A stretch of DNA of 64,000 bases from CPC320 sp002336405 (GCA_949372595.1 CASIAN010000010.1:1-64000); one strand, 5' to 3'; counted from the first letter of the stretch, positions 55,056-63,982 are shown. The notes: generated by a model from the letters alone, not told the origin. Numbers and translations: made by a program.

Positions 55056-55619
55056 ATGACCACATTTCGCATCCTGATCATTTGGATTGTTTTTTTGGTC
55101 ACAACTGTGGGGTATGTTTCGGCGCAGACAGCCAACTTGCCCTCAACCTCAGTGATAATAATCGATAAACAACGTGTGCTGAGTGAAACTCTCTACGGCC
55201 AGCGACTTATGGCAGAAATGCGGCTGATGGAGCAATTACAGATTGCTGATAACAAACGCCTTCTGCAAGAATTAGAGTTGGAAGAAGCACGTCTGACCGA
55301 ACAGCGCAGTTCGATGGACGCGGATGAATTCAGAGTTTTGGCAGTGAATTTTGACGAAAAAGTCCAATTTATTTCAAATCAACAACAAGCAAAAAATCAA
55401 ACGCGCATGGAGCAGCGCCGTAAGGATCAGATGACATTAATGGCGGCAACCGGCCCGGTTTTTGAAACATTGATGCGTGACACCGGTGCAGATGTAATCA
55501 TCGAACAGCGCTATGCCTTTATCTGGAACGACGCGATCAACCTTACCGATGAGGCCATCGAACGGATTGATGCGTTTCTGGGGGATGGGAAGACGAGTTT
55601 CGAGGCAGATAAAGAGTAA
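55056..55619 (+). CDS. ompH: OmpH/Skp-family periplasmic chaperone
   Basis: Skp-like chaperone that escorts unfolded outer-membrane proteins through the periplasm to BamA. It starts at the ATG 55056 just after bamA, with GAGGATCCC as binding site, and has a signal sequence (RILIIWIVFLVTTVGYVSA). A long helical hairpin rich in charged residues follows (LELEEARLTEQRSSMDADEF, NQQQAKNQTRMEQRRKD). The 187-residue length fits. The strand signature (SVIIIDKQRVLSETLYGQ) precedes the helices. An upstream in-frame start would run back inside bamA and is not used. Confidence 0.9.
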   Translation: MTTFRILIIWIVFLVTTVGYVSAQTANLPSTSVIIIDKQRVLSETLYGQRLMAEMRLMEQLQIADNKRLLQELELEEARLTEQRSSMDADEFRVLAVNFDEKVQFISNQQQAKNQTRMEQRRKDQMTLMAATGPVFETLMRDTGADVIIEQRYAFIWNDAINLTDEAIERIDAFLGDGKTSFEADKE

Positions 55620-55682
55620 GCTTGTCCCGCTTTCAAGGGCTTGATAGATACTCGTTAGAAAGAACAAGGATCGGACCCCAGT

Positions 55683-56159
55683 ATGACTTCACCCATTTTG
55701 AGTGCGGATATTCAGCTTATCCAACGGATATTGCCACATCGTTATCCGTTCCTGCTTGTGGATAAAGTGCTTGAAATTGACGGATATAAATCCGCAACTG
55801 GGATCAAAAATGTCTCGATGAATGAGCCGCATTTCCAAGGTCATTTCCCGGGTGCGCCCATTATGCCCGGCGTCACTATTGTTGAGGCAATGGCGCAGAC
55901 CGCAGGCGTTATGGTTGGAACAGCCCTGGATCTGGCTGATAAAAACATGCTGATCTATTTTATGGCGATTGATAAATGTAAATTCCGGCGCAAGGTTATT
56001 CCCGGGGACGTTTTGGAAATGCGGATGACAACATTACGCGGCAAACCCGGCGGTAAGGTTTGGAAATTTGGGGGTGTCGCCACTGTCGAAGGGGAAATGG
56101 CCGCCGAGGCAGAGTTTACCGCAATGATGGATCTGCCTCAGGAACCGGCTGATGTCTGA
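55683..56159 (+). CDS. fabZ: 3-hydroxyacyl-ACP dehydratase FabZ
   Basis: Dehydrates 3-hydroxyacyl-ACP in fatty acid synthesis and competes with LpxA for 3-hydroxyacyl-ACP. The 158 residues form a hotdog fold. The active-site His is in FQGHFPGAPIMPGVTIVEAMAQ, and HRYPFLLVDKVLEID is the N-terminal signature. It overlaps lpxA by eight bases, tying fatty acid and lipid A synthesis together. Confidence 0.96.
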   Translation: MTSPILSADIQLIQRILPHRYPFLLVDKVLEIDGYKSATGIKNVSMNEPHFQGHFPGAPIMPGVTIVEAMAQTAGVMVGTALDLADKNMLIYFMAIDKCKFRRKVIPGDVLEMRMTTLRGKPGGKVWKFGGVATVEGEMAAEAEFTAMMDLPQEPADV

Positions 56160-56964
56160 CATGAACCGCGCAGAAGCCGAGACTGTCAAGATCCATCCAA
56201 GCGCGGTGATTGAAATGGGTGCTGAGATTCACCCCGATTGCAAGATTGGGCCGTTTTGTCATATTGGCCCAGATGTGGTTTTGAATGCCGGCGTTGAATT
56301 GAAAAGTCATGTCGTCGTCTCGGGGCAGACAACGGTTGGGCAAGACACGACGATTTTCCCCTTTTCGGTAATTGGTGAAATTCCGCAAGACCTCAAGTTT
56401 AATGGTGAAAAAACGCGCCTTGTGATCGGTGAACGCAATCGAATCCGGGAACATGTGACAATGAACACTGGTACCGATGGTGGTGGCGGTGTGACCAAGA
56501 TTGGGGATGACGGGCTGTTTATGGCTGGCTGCCATGTTGCCCATGATGCCCAGATCGGCGATCGGGTGATCGTGGTGAACAGCGCCGCATTGGCCGGTCA
56601 CTGCATCATCGAGGATGATGTCATCATTGGTGGCCTTTCAGGCATTCATCAATTTGTCCGTATAGGCCGTGGTGCGATTGTTGGTGCGGTAACAATGGTT
56701 ACAAATGATGTCATCCCATATGGCCTTGTACAGGGACCCCGCGGCGCGTTGGACGGCTTGAATTTAGTTGGTTTGAAACGCAAGGGGGTAGAGCGGGCTG
56801 ATATTACGGCTTTGCGCGCGGCGTTTCAAATGTTGGCGCAAGGCGATGGAACATTTTTGGAGCGGACCAAAAAACTTGGGGAAGAAACCACTTCGGTCTA
56901 TGTTCAGGATATTGTAGATTTTGTTTTGGGTCATAGTGACCGATCCTTTTTGACGCCGAGCTGA
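56152..56964 (+). CDS. lpxA: UDP-N-acetylglucosamine O-acyltransferase LpxA
   Basis: First enzyme of lipid A synthesis; transfers a 3-hydroxyacyl chain from ACP to UDP-GlcNAc. The 270 residues are built of left-handed beta-helix hexapeptide repeats (KIGPFCHIGPDVVLNAGVEL, SHVVVSGQTTVG), include the signature GEIPQDLKFNGEKTRLVIG and the catalytic His in FMAGCHVAHDAQIG, and end in a helical domain. It starts at an ATG within the fabZ 3' end. Confidence 0.96.
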   Translation: MSDMNRAEAETVKIHPSAVIEMGAEIHPDCKIGPFCHIGPDVVLNAGVELKSHVVVSGQTTVGQDTTIFPFSVIGEIPQDLKFNGEKTRLVIGERNRIREHVTMNTGTDGGGGVTKIGDDGLFMAGCHVAHDAQIGDRVIVVNSAALAGHCIIEDDVIIGGLSGIHQFVRIGRGAIVGAVTMVTNDVIPYGLVQGPRGALDGLNLVGLKRKGVERADITALRAAFQMLAQGDGTFLERTKKLGEETTSVYVQDIVDFVLGHSDRSFLTPS

Positions 56965-56967
56965 CCC

Positions 56968-57774
56968 ATGCCGTCAGATCTTGCCATTTTAAGCGGCGCA
57001 GGGGCTTTGCCACCGGATTTGGCGAATGCCTATCCAGACGCGCTTTGCATTACCTTTACCGGCATCGCTCACAGCCTGACAGGCCGAACCGAAGACCATA
57101 GCTTTGATCGGCTTGGGAGCTTGTTCACGACGCTGAAAGAGCGCGGTATCCGCCGGGTGGTTTTGGCAGGCTCAATGCACCGGCCGGCGCTGAACCCAGA
57201 AAACTTTGATGCATTTATGCTCCGGATTGCCCCACAGCTTGTCGCCGCATTTAAACTTGGTGATGATGGTCTGCTACGGTTTGTGATTAAAATGTTCGAA
57301 ACACAAGGGTTTACGGTGTGTGGTGCCCATGAGCTCTTGCCTGAGTTGACCGCAACTGCAGGGATAGTATCGCAAGTGGCCCCCCTGCCAGAGCATCTTG
57401 AAGATATAGACAGGGGGCTGGCTTTGCTGGGGTTGCTTTCAGAAGCCGACATCGGCCAAAGCAGTGTGTTTGAAAACGGCCTATGCCTGGGGGTGGAAAC
57501 ACTGCAGGGTACGGATGCGCTACTTGGTTTTGTTGCACAAACACCCCCACATCTGCGCCGTGGGCACCGCGGCGTTTTGGTTAAAGCCCCGAAAACAGGT
57601 CAAGACCTGCGGGTGGATATGCCTGCAATCGGGCCCGATACTATAAGGGCGGTGCAGGTGGCAGGTTTGGCTGGTCTGGCGATTGCCGCCGGGCGCGTGC
57701 TGGTATTAGAGCCAGATCAGACGCGGGCACTGGTGTCTGAGTTTGGATTATTTTTTGTAGCCCGGGAGATTTGA
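56968..57774 (+). CDS. lpxI: UDP-2,3-diacylglucosamine pyrophosphatase LpxI
   Basis: Hydrolyses UDP-2,3-diacylglucosamine to lipid X; the alphaproteobacterial replacement of LpxH (formerly DUF1009). The 268 residues start SDLAILSGAGALPPDLANAY and contain the signatures RRVVLAGSMHRPALNPENFD, LGVETLQGTDALLGFVAQ and GVLVKAPKTGQDLRVDMPAI. Two small domains are expected. It is sandwiched between lpxA (3 bases before) and lpxB (1 base after), and its presence means an lpxH gene is not expected. Confidence 0.93.
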   Translation: MPSDLAILSGAGALPPDLANAYPDALCITFTGIAHSLTGRTEDHSFDRLGSLFTTLKERGIRRVVLAGSMHRPALNPENFDAFMLRIAPQLVAAFKLGDDGLLRFVIKMFETQGFTVCGAHELLPELTATAGIVSQVAPLPEHLEDIDRGLALLGLLSEADIGQSSVFENGLCLGVETLQGTDALLGFVAQTPPHLRRGHRGVLVKAPKTGQDLRVDMPAIGPDTIRAVQVAGLAGLAIAAGRVLVLEPDQTRALVSEFGLFFVAREI

Positions 57775-57775
57775 G

Positions 57776-58958
57776 GTGAAGGTGTTTATCATCGCGGGTG
57801 AGGCTTCGGGCGACAAATTGGGCACTGAAATGATGAAAGGGCTGCAACATCTTGCTGGTGACAAGGTTCAGTTTGCCGGCGTGGGCGGTGCCGGGATGAT
57901 CGGGCAGGGGCTGGCAAGTTTGTTTCCAATGGACCAGATCAGCATCATGGGGATCGGTGAAATATTATCCCAGTATCAAGCACTTAAGCGCTATATTCAA
58001 CAAACTGTTGAAGCCGTTTTGCAGTTTCAACCCGACGTTTTGATCACGATTGATTTGCCCGAATTTAATCTGCGGGTGGCCCGACAAGTCAAGGCACGCA
58101 GCTCTATTCGCACAGTGCATTATGTTGCGCCAACAGTCTGGGCTTGGCGACCAAAACGGGCGGCTAAAATGGCCCCCTACATTGATCAGGTGCTGGCACT
58201 TTTTCCATTTGAGCCGCCCTATATGCGCGCCGCTGGCATGCAATGCGAATTTGTTGGGCACCCTGTTGTGACCGACCCTCAAGCAACACCATGCGAAGTC
58301 GCGGCCTTCCGCAAAGCGCATGACATTGATGGGGCACCATTGTTATTGGTTCTGCCTGGATCGCGTCGTTCCGAGGTGCTGCGATTACTGCCCGTCTTTG
58401 GGGCCACAGTCACGGCGCTTGTACAACAGCACCCAGCGCTTCGGGTGGTTGTACCGACCGTGTCTGCAGTTGCGGGGCAAGTGCAGTCAGCCGTGGCGGG
58501 TTGGCCCGGCCAGCCGATCGTTCTGGCTCCACAGAGCACAGACGCAGACACAGGCAGCGCAGGCACTCCATTCTGGGCATAGTGACAAACGCGCGGCCTT
58601 TGCCGCCGCTGATGTGGCTTTGGCGGCCTCTGGTACGGTTTCGCTTGAGCTGGCTGCTGCTGCAACCCCGATGGTGATTGCCTATGACATGGCGTGGCTG
58701 TCGCGACAAATCATTGGTCGAATGTTGCGGGTTGATACCGTCACGTTGGTCAATCTAGTTTCGGAAACCCGCGTGGTACCAGAGTTTATAGGTGCCAATT
58801 GCCGGCCGGATAAAATCGTCCCGGCGCTGGCTGCATTGCTCTCGCATCCCGAAGCTCAGCACAATGCTATGCAGAGCACGATGACAAAATTGGGTCAAGG
58901 CGGCACGAACCCTGGCATTAGGGCTGCGCAGGCCACGTTATCCGGGCTTGGAGTGTAA
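57776..58958 (+). CDS. lpxB: Lipid-A-disaccharide synthase, with one-base frameshift
   Basis: Joins lipid X and UDP-2,3-diacylglucosamine to give the tetra-acyl disaccharide of lipid A; a peripheral membrane glycosyltransferase of family GT19. It starts at a GTG (57776) with VFIIAGEASGDKLGTEMM and continues with DLPEFNLRVARQVKA, VHYVAPTVWAWRPKRA and VLPGSRRSEVLRLLPVF. The frame closes at a TAG at 58580-58582, while the family sequence KRAAFAAADVALAASGTVSL continues from about 58590 in the next frame to 58958 (ending PGIRAAQATLSGLGV). Removing one base somewhere around 58540-58590 gives a 393-residue protein of normal length. I cannot place the extra base exactly. A sequence error is likely, as the gene is normally essential. 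Confidence 0.92.
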
Positions 58959-59011
58959 AATGGCCAGAGTGATTATATGGTACGGCGAACCGCGTCGAGG
59001 TATAGCACGGT

Positions 59012-59605
59012 TTAATCCTCGAGTGGGCTGATTTTTGAATAACTCACACTGAAGCCGTCAAGTGGCATTTTTAAAATTACCAGCTGGTCTGGCGCTGCAA
59101 CCGGCACCAAAGACAGGCGGGCCGCGGAACCGCGTTTTAAGCTATCGATATCGTCGTTGGTCAGACCGATACGCGCAATACAGCCAACCGACGTGCAGAA
59201 AGAAAAAGGGTAAATTCGGGCGGGGCCTTCATCGACCCGCAGTTTCAGTTGTTCGGTCAACAGAGTTTCCAGTGGGACAATAATGGTTGCACCGGCCACG
59301 GCTTGTCCGCCGGTATCAAGTTTAAACAAGGTAATTTCCGACACAGCATTGCCAAGATCATCCTCCAATAATTGATAAAGTTGACAGGGATCTTGTGCTT
59401 GGTCCTGATTGGTGCGCATGCAGCGCCGTTCCCAGCTGCCGACTTTTTCAGCGGTGTAGGGTTGACCCATTTGCGGTTCGCCCTCTGTTGTGCCCATAGC
59501 TAGCTCTGGTGGATTTGGCGCGGTGGGAGCACCCGTTTGGGCAGCCAGGTGAGCCCCTGCAAATAAAGAACATGCTATAGTGACGGCGACGAACATTTTA
59601 GGCAT
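59012..59605 (-). CDS. IalB-family (invasion-associated locus B) exported protein
   Basis: An exported protein of 197 residues with a signal sequence (KMFVAVTIACSLFAGAHLAA). The family is named for Bartonella IalB but is widespread in free-living alphaproteobacteria, and its biochemical function is unknown. Two cysteine pairs are visible (CMRTNQDQAQDPCQLY and FCTSVGC), compatible with two disulfide bonds. The Pro-rich segment after the signal (GAPTAPNPPELAMG) is probably a flexible spacer. The start at 59605 is chosen for the signal sequence. The family name does not mean pathogenicity here. Confidence 0.85.
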   Translation of the reverse strand: MPKMFVAVTIACSLFAGAHLAAQTGAPTAPNPPELAMGTTEGEPQMGQPYTAEKVGSWERRCMRTNQDQAQDPCQLYQLLEDDLGNAVSEITLFKLDTGGQAVAGATIIVPLETLLTEQLKLRVDEGPARIYPFSFCTSVGCIARIGLTNDDIDSLKRGSAARLSLVPVAAPDQLVILKMPLDGFSVSYSKISPLED

Positions 59606-59719
59606 GTGGCGTTTACCTTTTGGCTTATTTATACTTTTATCAGGACCAACACTGTAAGTTTGCTTTGGTGGTAAGCGAGATTTTTCGATTAGACCATGTC
59701 CTGTATCCCAGAAAAGAAA

Positions 59720-59739
59720 AAAGAGCCAAAAGGCTCTTT
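59720..59739 (-). terminator. Intrinsic terminator, second in tandem after the liv operon
   Basis: AAAGAGCC, loop AAAA, GGCTCTTT; on the minus strand the stem is followed by a T-rich tract (TTTTCTTTTCT). It lies 115 bases upstream of the ialB start codon, where it would stop any remaining read-through from livM. Confidence 0.7.
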
Positions 59740-59834
59740 CTTCCATTCTCCCTGTCGAACTTGCCGACTATTATATCTAACACGCTACGTATTTAGATCA
59801 GAGTGGTCAACAATAAATTGTGAGACATACATAC

Positions 59835-59863
59835 AAAAAAGGCTGCACCATAAGGGTGCAGCC
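59835..59863 (-). terminator. Intrinsic terminator of the liv operon
   Basis: GGCTGCACC (59841-59849) and GGTGCAGCC (59855-59863) form a perfect 9-base stem; on the minus strand TTTTTT follows directly (59840-59835). It lies about 120 bases after the livM stop. Between 59606 and 59985 I see only these two terminators and presumably the ialB promoter; no gene. Confidence 0.85.
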
Positions 59864-59985
59864 AGTTCAACTGGGAGGAAAATAAAACAAAGCAACCACT
59901 CGTGCTCTGTTCTGTTTCAAGCTACATTTCAGAGGTTAATTTTTTGTATATATTCGCAACAAAAATCAACCAGCCGCAAATACTG

Positions 59986-61290
59986 TCACTTTTCAGGCAG
60001 TAAACCGCGCGGACTAAACCTTAAGACCAGCAGCAAGATCAACCCCATGGTTAGCAAACGCATATGGGCAACGCTGTCTAAAAGGTGCAGTTTCAATGGG
60101 TTGCTGTCATCCAACCCCATCGTGGCCACTGTCATTAATAATTGACCGATGGGTTCGACCTGTACCCAGAAAAACCAGATCACAAACCCACCCAACACAG
60201 CCCCAAGATTGTTGCCCGAGCCCCCGACAATCACCATAACCCAGATCAAAAATGTATAACGGATCGGTTGATAGCTGCCGGGGGTCAATTGCCCGTCAAG
60301 CGTGGTCATCATCGCTCCGGCAATACCACATATTGCCGAACCCAGAATGAACACCTGTAAATGGCGTGCGGTGACGTTTTTGCCCATCGCTTCGGCCGCG
60401 ACTTCGTTATCGCGGATAGCGCGCATCATACGACCCCAGGGGCTTTTCAAGGCCCGTTGTGCCAGCCACAATAAGACCAGCAGGACCACCGAAAATAAAA
60501 TCGAATAGCTGAGTTTGACATAAAGCGACGAGGCAACCACCGGATCAAGACCAAGGCTTTGCGCTGAATTAGTAAAGCTTACATTATTTTGCAGCGTAAC
60601 CTCATAGGGCACTGGCCGCGGTATGCCGGTGACATTCTTTACACCGCGCGCGAGCCAATCTTCGTTCTTCATCATAGCAACAATAATTTCAGCGATCCCC
60701 AGAGTGGCAATCGCCAGATAATCCGAGCGCAGTCCCAGCGCGGTTTTACCAATCACCCAAGCCGCACCAGCGGCCAATAACCCACCTAGCGGCCAGGCAA
60801 ATAGCACAGGCAACCCAAGGCCACCAAGATAGCCTGTTCCGGCGGGGTTGATCGCCTCAACGGCCTTGACACCCGGATCAAACACCCAGCGGAAAATAAA
60901 AAACCCAATCACCAAAAACAACATCAGACCAAGTGGACGGGTTGGGCCTGCGGGCAGCCTTTTATATCCCCAAATTGCGGCGCTTAACGTAGAGGCCCCG
61001 ATCACGATCCCCAGCAACACACGTGGGCCACCCGCCGTCCATGCCTCGGGTACGGGGGGCATGGAAATTAACACCGTGGCCAATCCACCGAGCGCTGCAA
61101 ACCCCATGATCCCTACGTTAAACAGGCCTGCAAAACCCCATTGCAGGTTAACCCCCAGCGCCATGATCGCGCTAATTAAGCCCATATTAAGGATCAAAAG
61201 CGCCGAATTCCAACTTTGCAAAAACCCCGTTGCCAAGATCAAAACAACAACAAGGCCAAACAGGCCATAGGTCCTGGTGCTATCTTTCAT
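59986..61290 (-). CDS. livM: Branched-chain amino acid ABC transporter permease LivM
   Basis: Inner-membrane permease of a branched-chain amino-acid (or related) ABC importer. The 434 residues have about ten hydrophobic segments and the family signatures LNLQWGFAGLFNVGIMGFAA, RSDYLAIATLGIAEII, the EAA-type loop SPWGRMMRAIRDNEVAAEAMGK and GGSGNNLGAVLGGFVIW. The protein is long for LivM (usually about 330-430). Start overlaps the livH stop (ATGA). It is the last gene of the operon and precedes tandem terminators. Confidence 0.92.
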   Translation of the reverse strand: MKDSTRTYGLFGLVVVLILATGFLQSWNSALLILNMGLISAIMALGVNLQWGFAGLFNVGIMGFAALGGLATVLISMPPVPEAWTAGGPRVLLGIVIGASTLSAAIWGYKRLPAGPTRPLGLMLFLVIGFFIFRWVFDPGVKAVEAINPAGTGYLGGLGLPVLFAWPLGGLLAAGAAWVIGKTALGLRSDYLAIATLGIAEIIVAMMKNEDWLARGVKNVTGIPRPVPYEVTLQNNVSFTNSAQSLGLDPVVASSLYVKLSYSILFSVVLLVLLWLAQRALKSPWGRMMRAIRDNEVAAEAMGKNVTARHLQVFILGSAICGIAGAMMTTLDGQLTPGSYQPIRYTFLIWVMVIVGGSGNNLGAVLGGFVIWFFWVQVEPIGQLLMTVATMGLDDSNPLKLHLLDSVAHMRLLTMGLILLLVLRFSPRGLLPEK

Positions 61291-62297
61291 ACGGATTTCC
61301 CTCTGAAAAGGCCTGTGGGACGGAACAAGAGAACCAAAACAAGCAAGGAAAAACTCACTGCGTATTTATAATCGGTGCTGAGCAATTGCACCAAACCCGT
61401 CGGTTCCAAAGGTTTGGGCAGGGCATAGACCAGCACCTTTTTCCAAGCATATGTGATGGTCACTTCGGAAAAGGCGATCAGAAATCCGCCGGCAATAGCG
61501 CCCACTGGACTGCCCAAGCCGCCAACAATAGCCGAGGCGAAAATCGGCAAAAGCAACAACATATAAGTAAAGGGTTTGAAAGACTTATCCAGACCGTAGA
61601 GCACGCCCGCCACCGTTGCCAAGCTGGCGACGATCAGCCATGTCACCATCACGACGCGTTCCGGATTTATGCCCGATAAAAGGGCCAAATCTTCGTTGTC
61701 TGAATAGGCGCGCATGGATTTCCCGGTGCGCGTCTTGTTGAGAAACCAAAACAGCGCCACCACCACAACAACAGCCGTGATAACCGTAATGCCTTGCGTG
61801 GTTTTTAACGCCAGGCCTTCGCGCAGGCCGGTCATGGCTTTGAATTCGCGTGCTGAGATAATAAATCGTTCGCCATCCGTTATGGTACGATTTCCCGGTC
61901 CCAGAATAAACCGGACCAAACCGTTCATAATGAACATCACCCCCATTGACACGATCACTAAAATAACAGGCTTGGCTTTCTGAGCTCGGTAAAATCGATA
62001 GACCATGCGATCGGTAAGCAACACCAGCGCAATGCAGCCCAAAATACCAAATGGCAGCGCCAGCAGGGCGGTGGGCAAGGGCCCCAGACCAATACCGTTT
62101 GCCTGAAAAAACCATGTGACTAATATGGTCACTGTTGCGCCAAAGGCCATGGTGTCGCCATGGGCAAAATTGGAAAACCTCAAAATGCTGTAAATTAGCG
62201 TCACGCCCAAAGCGCCAAGCGCCAGTTGACTGCCATAGGTCACGCCGGGAACAATGACGTAATTGCACAAGGCCACAATCGCATTCAGAAAATCCAT
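61287..62297 (-). CDS. livH: Branched-chain amino acid ABC transporter permease LivH
   Basis: Second permease of the transporter, 336 residues with about eight hydrophobic segments. Signatures: GSQLALGALGVTLIYSILRF, SNFAHGDTMAFGATV, TRTGKSMRAYSDNEDLALLSG (the EAA-type loop), SAIVGGLGSPVGAIAGGFLI. The ATG at 62297 overlaps the TGA of the upstream 35-codon gene (TGATGG), suggesting coupled translation. The stop overlaps livM. Confidence 0.93.
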   Translation of the reverse strand: MDFLNAIVALCNYVIVPGVTYGSQLALGALGVTLIYSILRFSNFAHGDTMAFGATVTILVTWFFQANGIGLGPLPTALLALPFGILGCIALVLLTDRMVYRFYRAQKAKPVILVIVSMGVMFIMNGLVRFILGPGNRTITDGERFIISAREFKAMTGLREGLALKTTQGITVITAVVVVVALFWFLNKTRTGKSMRAYSDNEDLALLSGINPERVVMVTWLIVASLATVAGVLYGLDKSFKPFTYMLLLLPIFASAIVGGLGSPVGAIAGGFLIAFSEVTITYAWKKVLVYALPKPLEPTGLVQLLSTDYKYAVSFSLLVLVLLFRPTGLFRGKSV

Positions 62298-62404
62298 CAG
62301 TACGCTCCGCGCCGCAGCGCCTCAAAGAAGAAGCCAATCGCCAGCGTGCGCGACGCCATGGCCGTAACAGCGGCTTTGTTCAGTGACCAGATGTGCCGGG
62401 TCAT
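62297..62404 (-). CDS. 35-residue microprotein in the liv operon
   Basis: A small gene of 36 codons starting at 62404, with CTGGGAGGCTGAGC directly ahead giving a strong GGGAGG ribosome binding site. It lies 2 bases after the livF stop, and its own stop shares bases with the livH start. The product reads MTRHIWSLNKAAVTAMASRT and ends FFFEALRRGAY: a basic N-terminus, a short hydrophobic stretch and a basic C-terminus. I do not know the family. The tight spacing on both sides and the good binding site argue that it is translated. Confidence 0.6.
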   Translation of the reverse strand: MTRHIWSLNKAAVTAMASRTLAIGFFFEALRRGAY

Positions 62405-62406
62405 GC

Positions 62407-63123
62407 TCAGCCTCCCAGGAATGATTTGCGGACTTCAGGATCGTTCAGCAGGTCTTTGCCAGTTCCGGAGAAAGCGTTGCGTCCCTGCACCAAGACATAG
62501 CCCTTATCGGCGATCTCAAGCGCTTGACGGGCGTTTTGTTCAACCATCAAAATTGGAATGCCGGATTGCGCCACTTCAATAATGCGGTCGAATAATTCAT
62601 CCATCACAATTGGTGACACCCCGGCAGTTGGCTCATCCAGCATCAGCACTTTGGGCCGCGTCATCAACGCCCGCCCCACCGCAACCTGCTGGCGTTGGCC
62701 GCCCGATAATTCGCCCGCAGCTTGATTGCGTTTTTCATGCAAGACCGGAAACAGGCTATAAACCTGCTCCATGGTCTCGCGAAAATCATCGGTGCGGATG
62801 AACGCCCCCATCTCGAGGTTTTCCTCTACTGTCATCGACGTGAAAATGTTGCTTGTCTGGGGTACGAAACCCATGCCGTGTTTGACCCGGTCTTGCGGTG
62901 AAAGGGCTGTTATATCCACACCGTTCAGTCGCACCGCACCACCGTTGAGGTTCAGCATGCCAAAAACCGCCTTCATCGCGGTTGATTTTCCGGCACCATT
63001 GGGCCCAACGATCACCGCGATCTGGCCTTTTTCCACTGAAATTGTGCATCCGTGCAGAATATCGGGGCCGCTGCCATAGCCACCAGTCATAGCGTCCCCG
63101 ATTAGAAACGGCTCGTCGGTCAT
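62407..63123 (-). CDS. livF: Branched-chain amino acid ABC transporter ATPase LivF
   Basis: ATP-binding subunit of the importer, 238 residues. Walker A is GPNGAGKSTAMKAVFG, the signature motif is GELSGGQRQQVAVGRALM and Walker B is VLMLDEPTAGVSP; the Q-loop follows FVPQTSNIF. The shorter size and the C-terminal end (LLNDPEVRKSFLGG) are typical of LivF. Its ATG overlaps the livG stop. Confidence 0.93.
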   Translation of the reverse strand: MTDEPFLIGDAMTGGYGSGPDILHGCTISVEKGQIAVIVGPNGAGKSTAMKAVFGMLNLNGGAVRLNGVDITALSPQDRVKHGMGFVPQTSNIFTSMTVEENLEMGAFIRTDDFRETMEQVYSLFPVLHEKRNQAAGELSGGQRQQVAVGRALMTRPKVLMLDEPTAGVSPIVMDELFDRIIEVAQSGIPILMVEQNARQALEIADKGYVLVQGRNAFSGTGKDLLNDPEVRKSFLGG

Positions 63124-63947
63124 TGTGCCACCGCCTTATTTTTCAAACCGGTGCCAAGATAGGCCTCTATCACCCGCTCATTGGCCTTAATCTCAGCCAA
63201 TGTGCCCTCGGCCAATACTTTTCCTTCGGCCATGCAGATCACCGGGTCGCAGAGCTTGCCGATAAAATCCATGTCGTGCTCGATCACCACAAAGGTGTAA
63301 TTGCGCTCTTGGTTTAGGCGCAGAATGGCGTCGCTGATCGTGCCAAGAAGGGTGCGGTTCACGCCGGCACCGACTTCGTCCAGAAATACGATTTTGGCAT
63401 CAACCATCATAGTGCGCCCAAGCTCCAAGAGCTTTTTTTGCCCGCCTGACAGATTGCCGGCTTTTTCTTGTTTGAGATGTGATATGGTTAAAAACTCGAT
63501 GACTTCATCGGCTTTGGCCTGCAGGGCGCGTTCTTCATTTGCGATGCGTTTACGGCCGAACCAAGTGTTCCAAAGCGTCTCACCCGATTGTTGCGGTGGG
63601 ACCATCATCAGGTTTTCGCGCACACTCATGGACGTGAATTCATGGGCGATCTGAAAGGTCCGGAGCAGACCTTGGTGAAACAGCTCATGCGGCGCAAGAC
63701 CCGTGATGTCACGCCCGTCCATCAAGACGCGTCCCGATGTGGCTTTATGAACCCCGGCAATGACGTTAAACAGCGTGGTTTTCCCGGCGCCATTGGGGCC
63801 GATAAGCCCGGTGATCGACCCTTTGGCGATCTTTAGGCTGGCACCATCAACAGCGTGAAAACCGCCGAAATGCTTATGCAGATTTTCGACTTCAATCACG
63901 ATTTTGTTCTTTCGAGGCAGGGATGAGGGCAGGGGTTGCTCTGCCAC
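63120..63947 (-). CDS. livG: Branched-chain amino acid ABC transporter ATPase LivG
   Basis: ATP-binding subunit of the importer, 275 residues. Walker A is GPNGAGKTTLFNVIAG, the signature is NLSGGQKKLLELGRTMM and Walker B is IVFLDEVGAGVN; the C-terminal extension (AEGTLAEIKANERVIEAYLG) is characteristic of LivG. The ATG at 63947 lies about 10 bases from a strong stem-loop. The substrate-binding protein gene is not in the window; it is probably just to the right. Confidence 0.92.
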   Translation of the reverse strand: MAEQPLPSSLPRKNKIVIEVENLHKHFGGFHAVDGASLKIAKGSITGLIGPNGAGKTTLFNVIAGVHKATSGRVLMDGRDITGLAPHELFHQGLLRTFQIAHEFTSMSVRENLMMVPPQQSGETLWNTWFGRKRIANEERALQAKADEVIEFLTISHLKQEKAGNLSGGQKKLLELGRTMMVDAKIVFLDEVGAGVNRTLLGTISDAILRLNQERNYTFVVIEHDMDFIGKLCDPVICMAEGKVLAEGTLAEIKANERVIEAYLGTGLKNKAVAQ

Positions 63948-63956
63948 CCAATAGAC

Positions 63957-63982
63957 AAACAGCCCGGCGAACCGGGCTGTTT
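63957..63982. terminator. Stem-loop upstream of livG
   Basis: AAACAGCCCGG (63957-63967), loop CGAA, CCGGGCTGTTT (63972-63982) is a perfect 11-base stem. On the minus strand it is followed by GTCTATTGGG, so termination may be partial. It sits just before livG and may be a terminator of the gene to the right (perhaps the binding-protein gene) that lowers expression of the following transporter genes. Confidence 0.7.
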
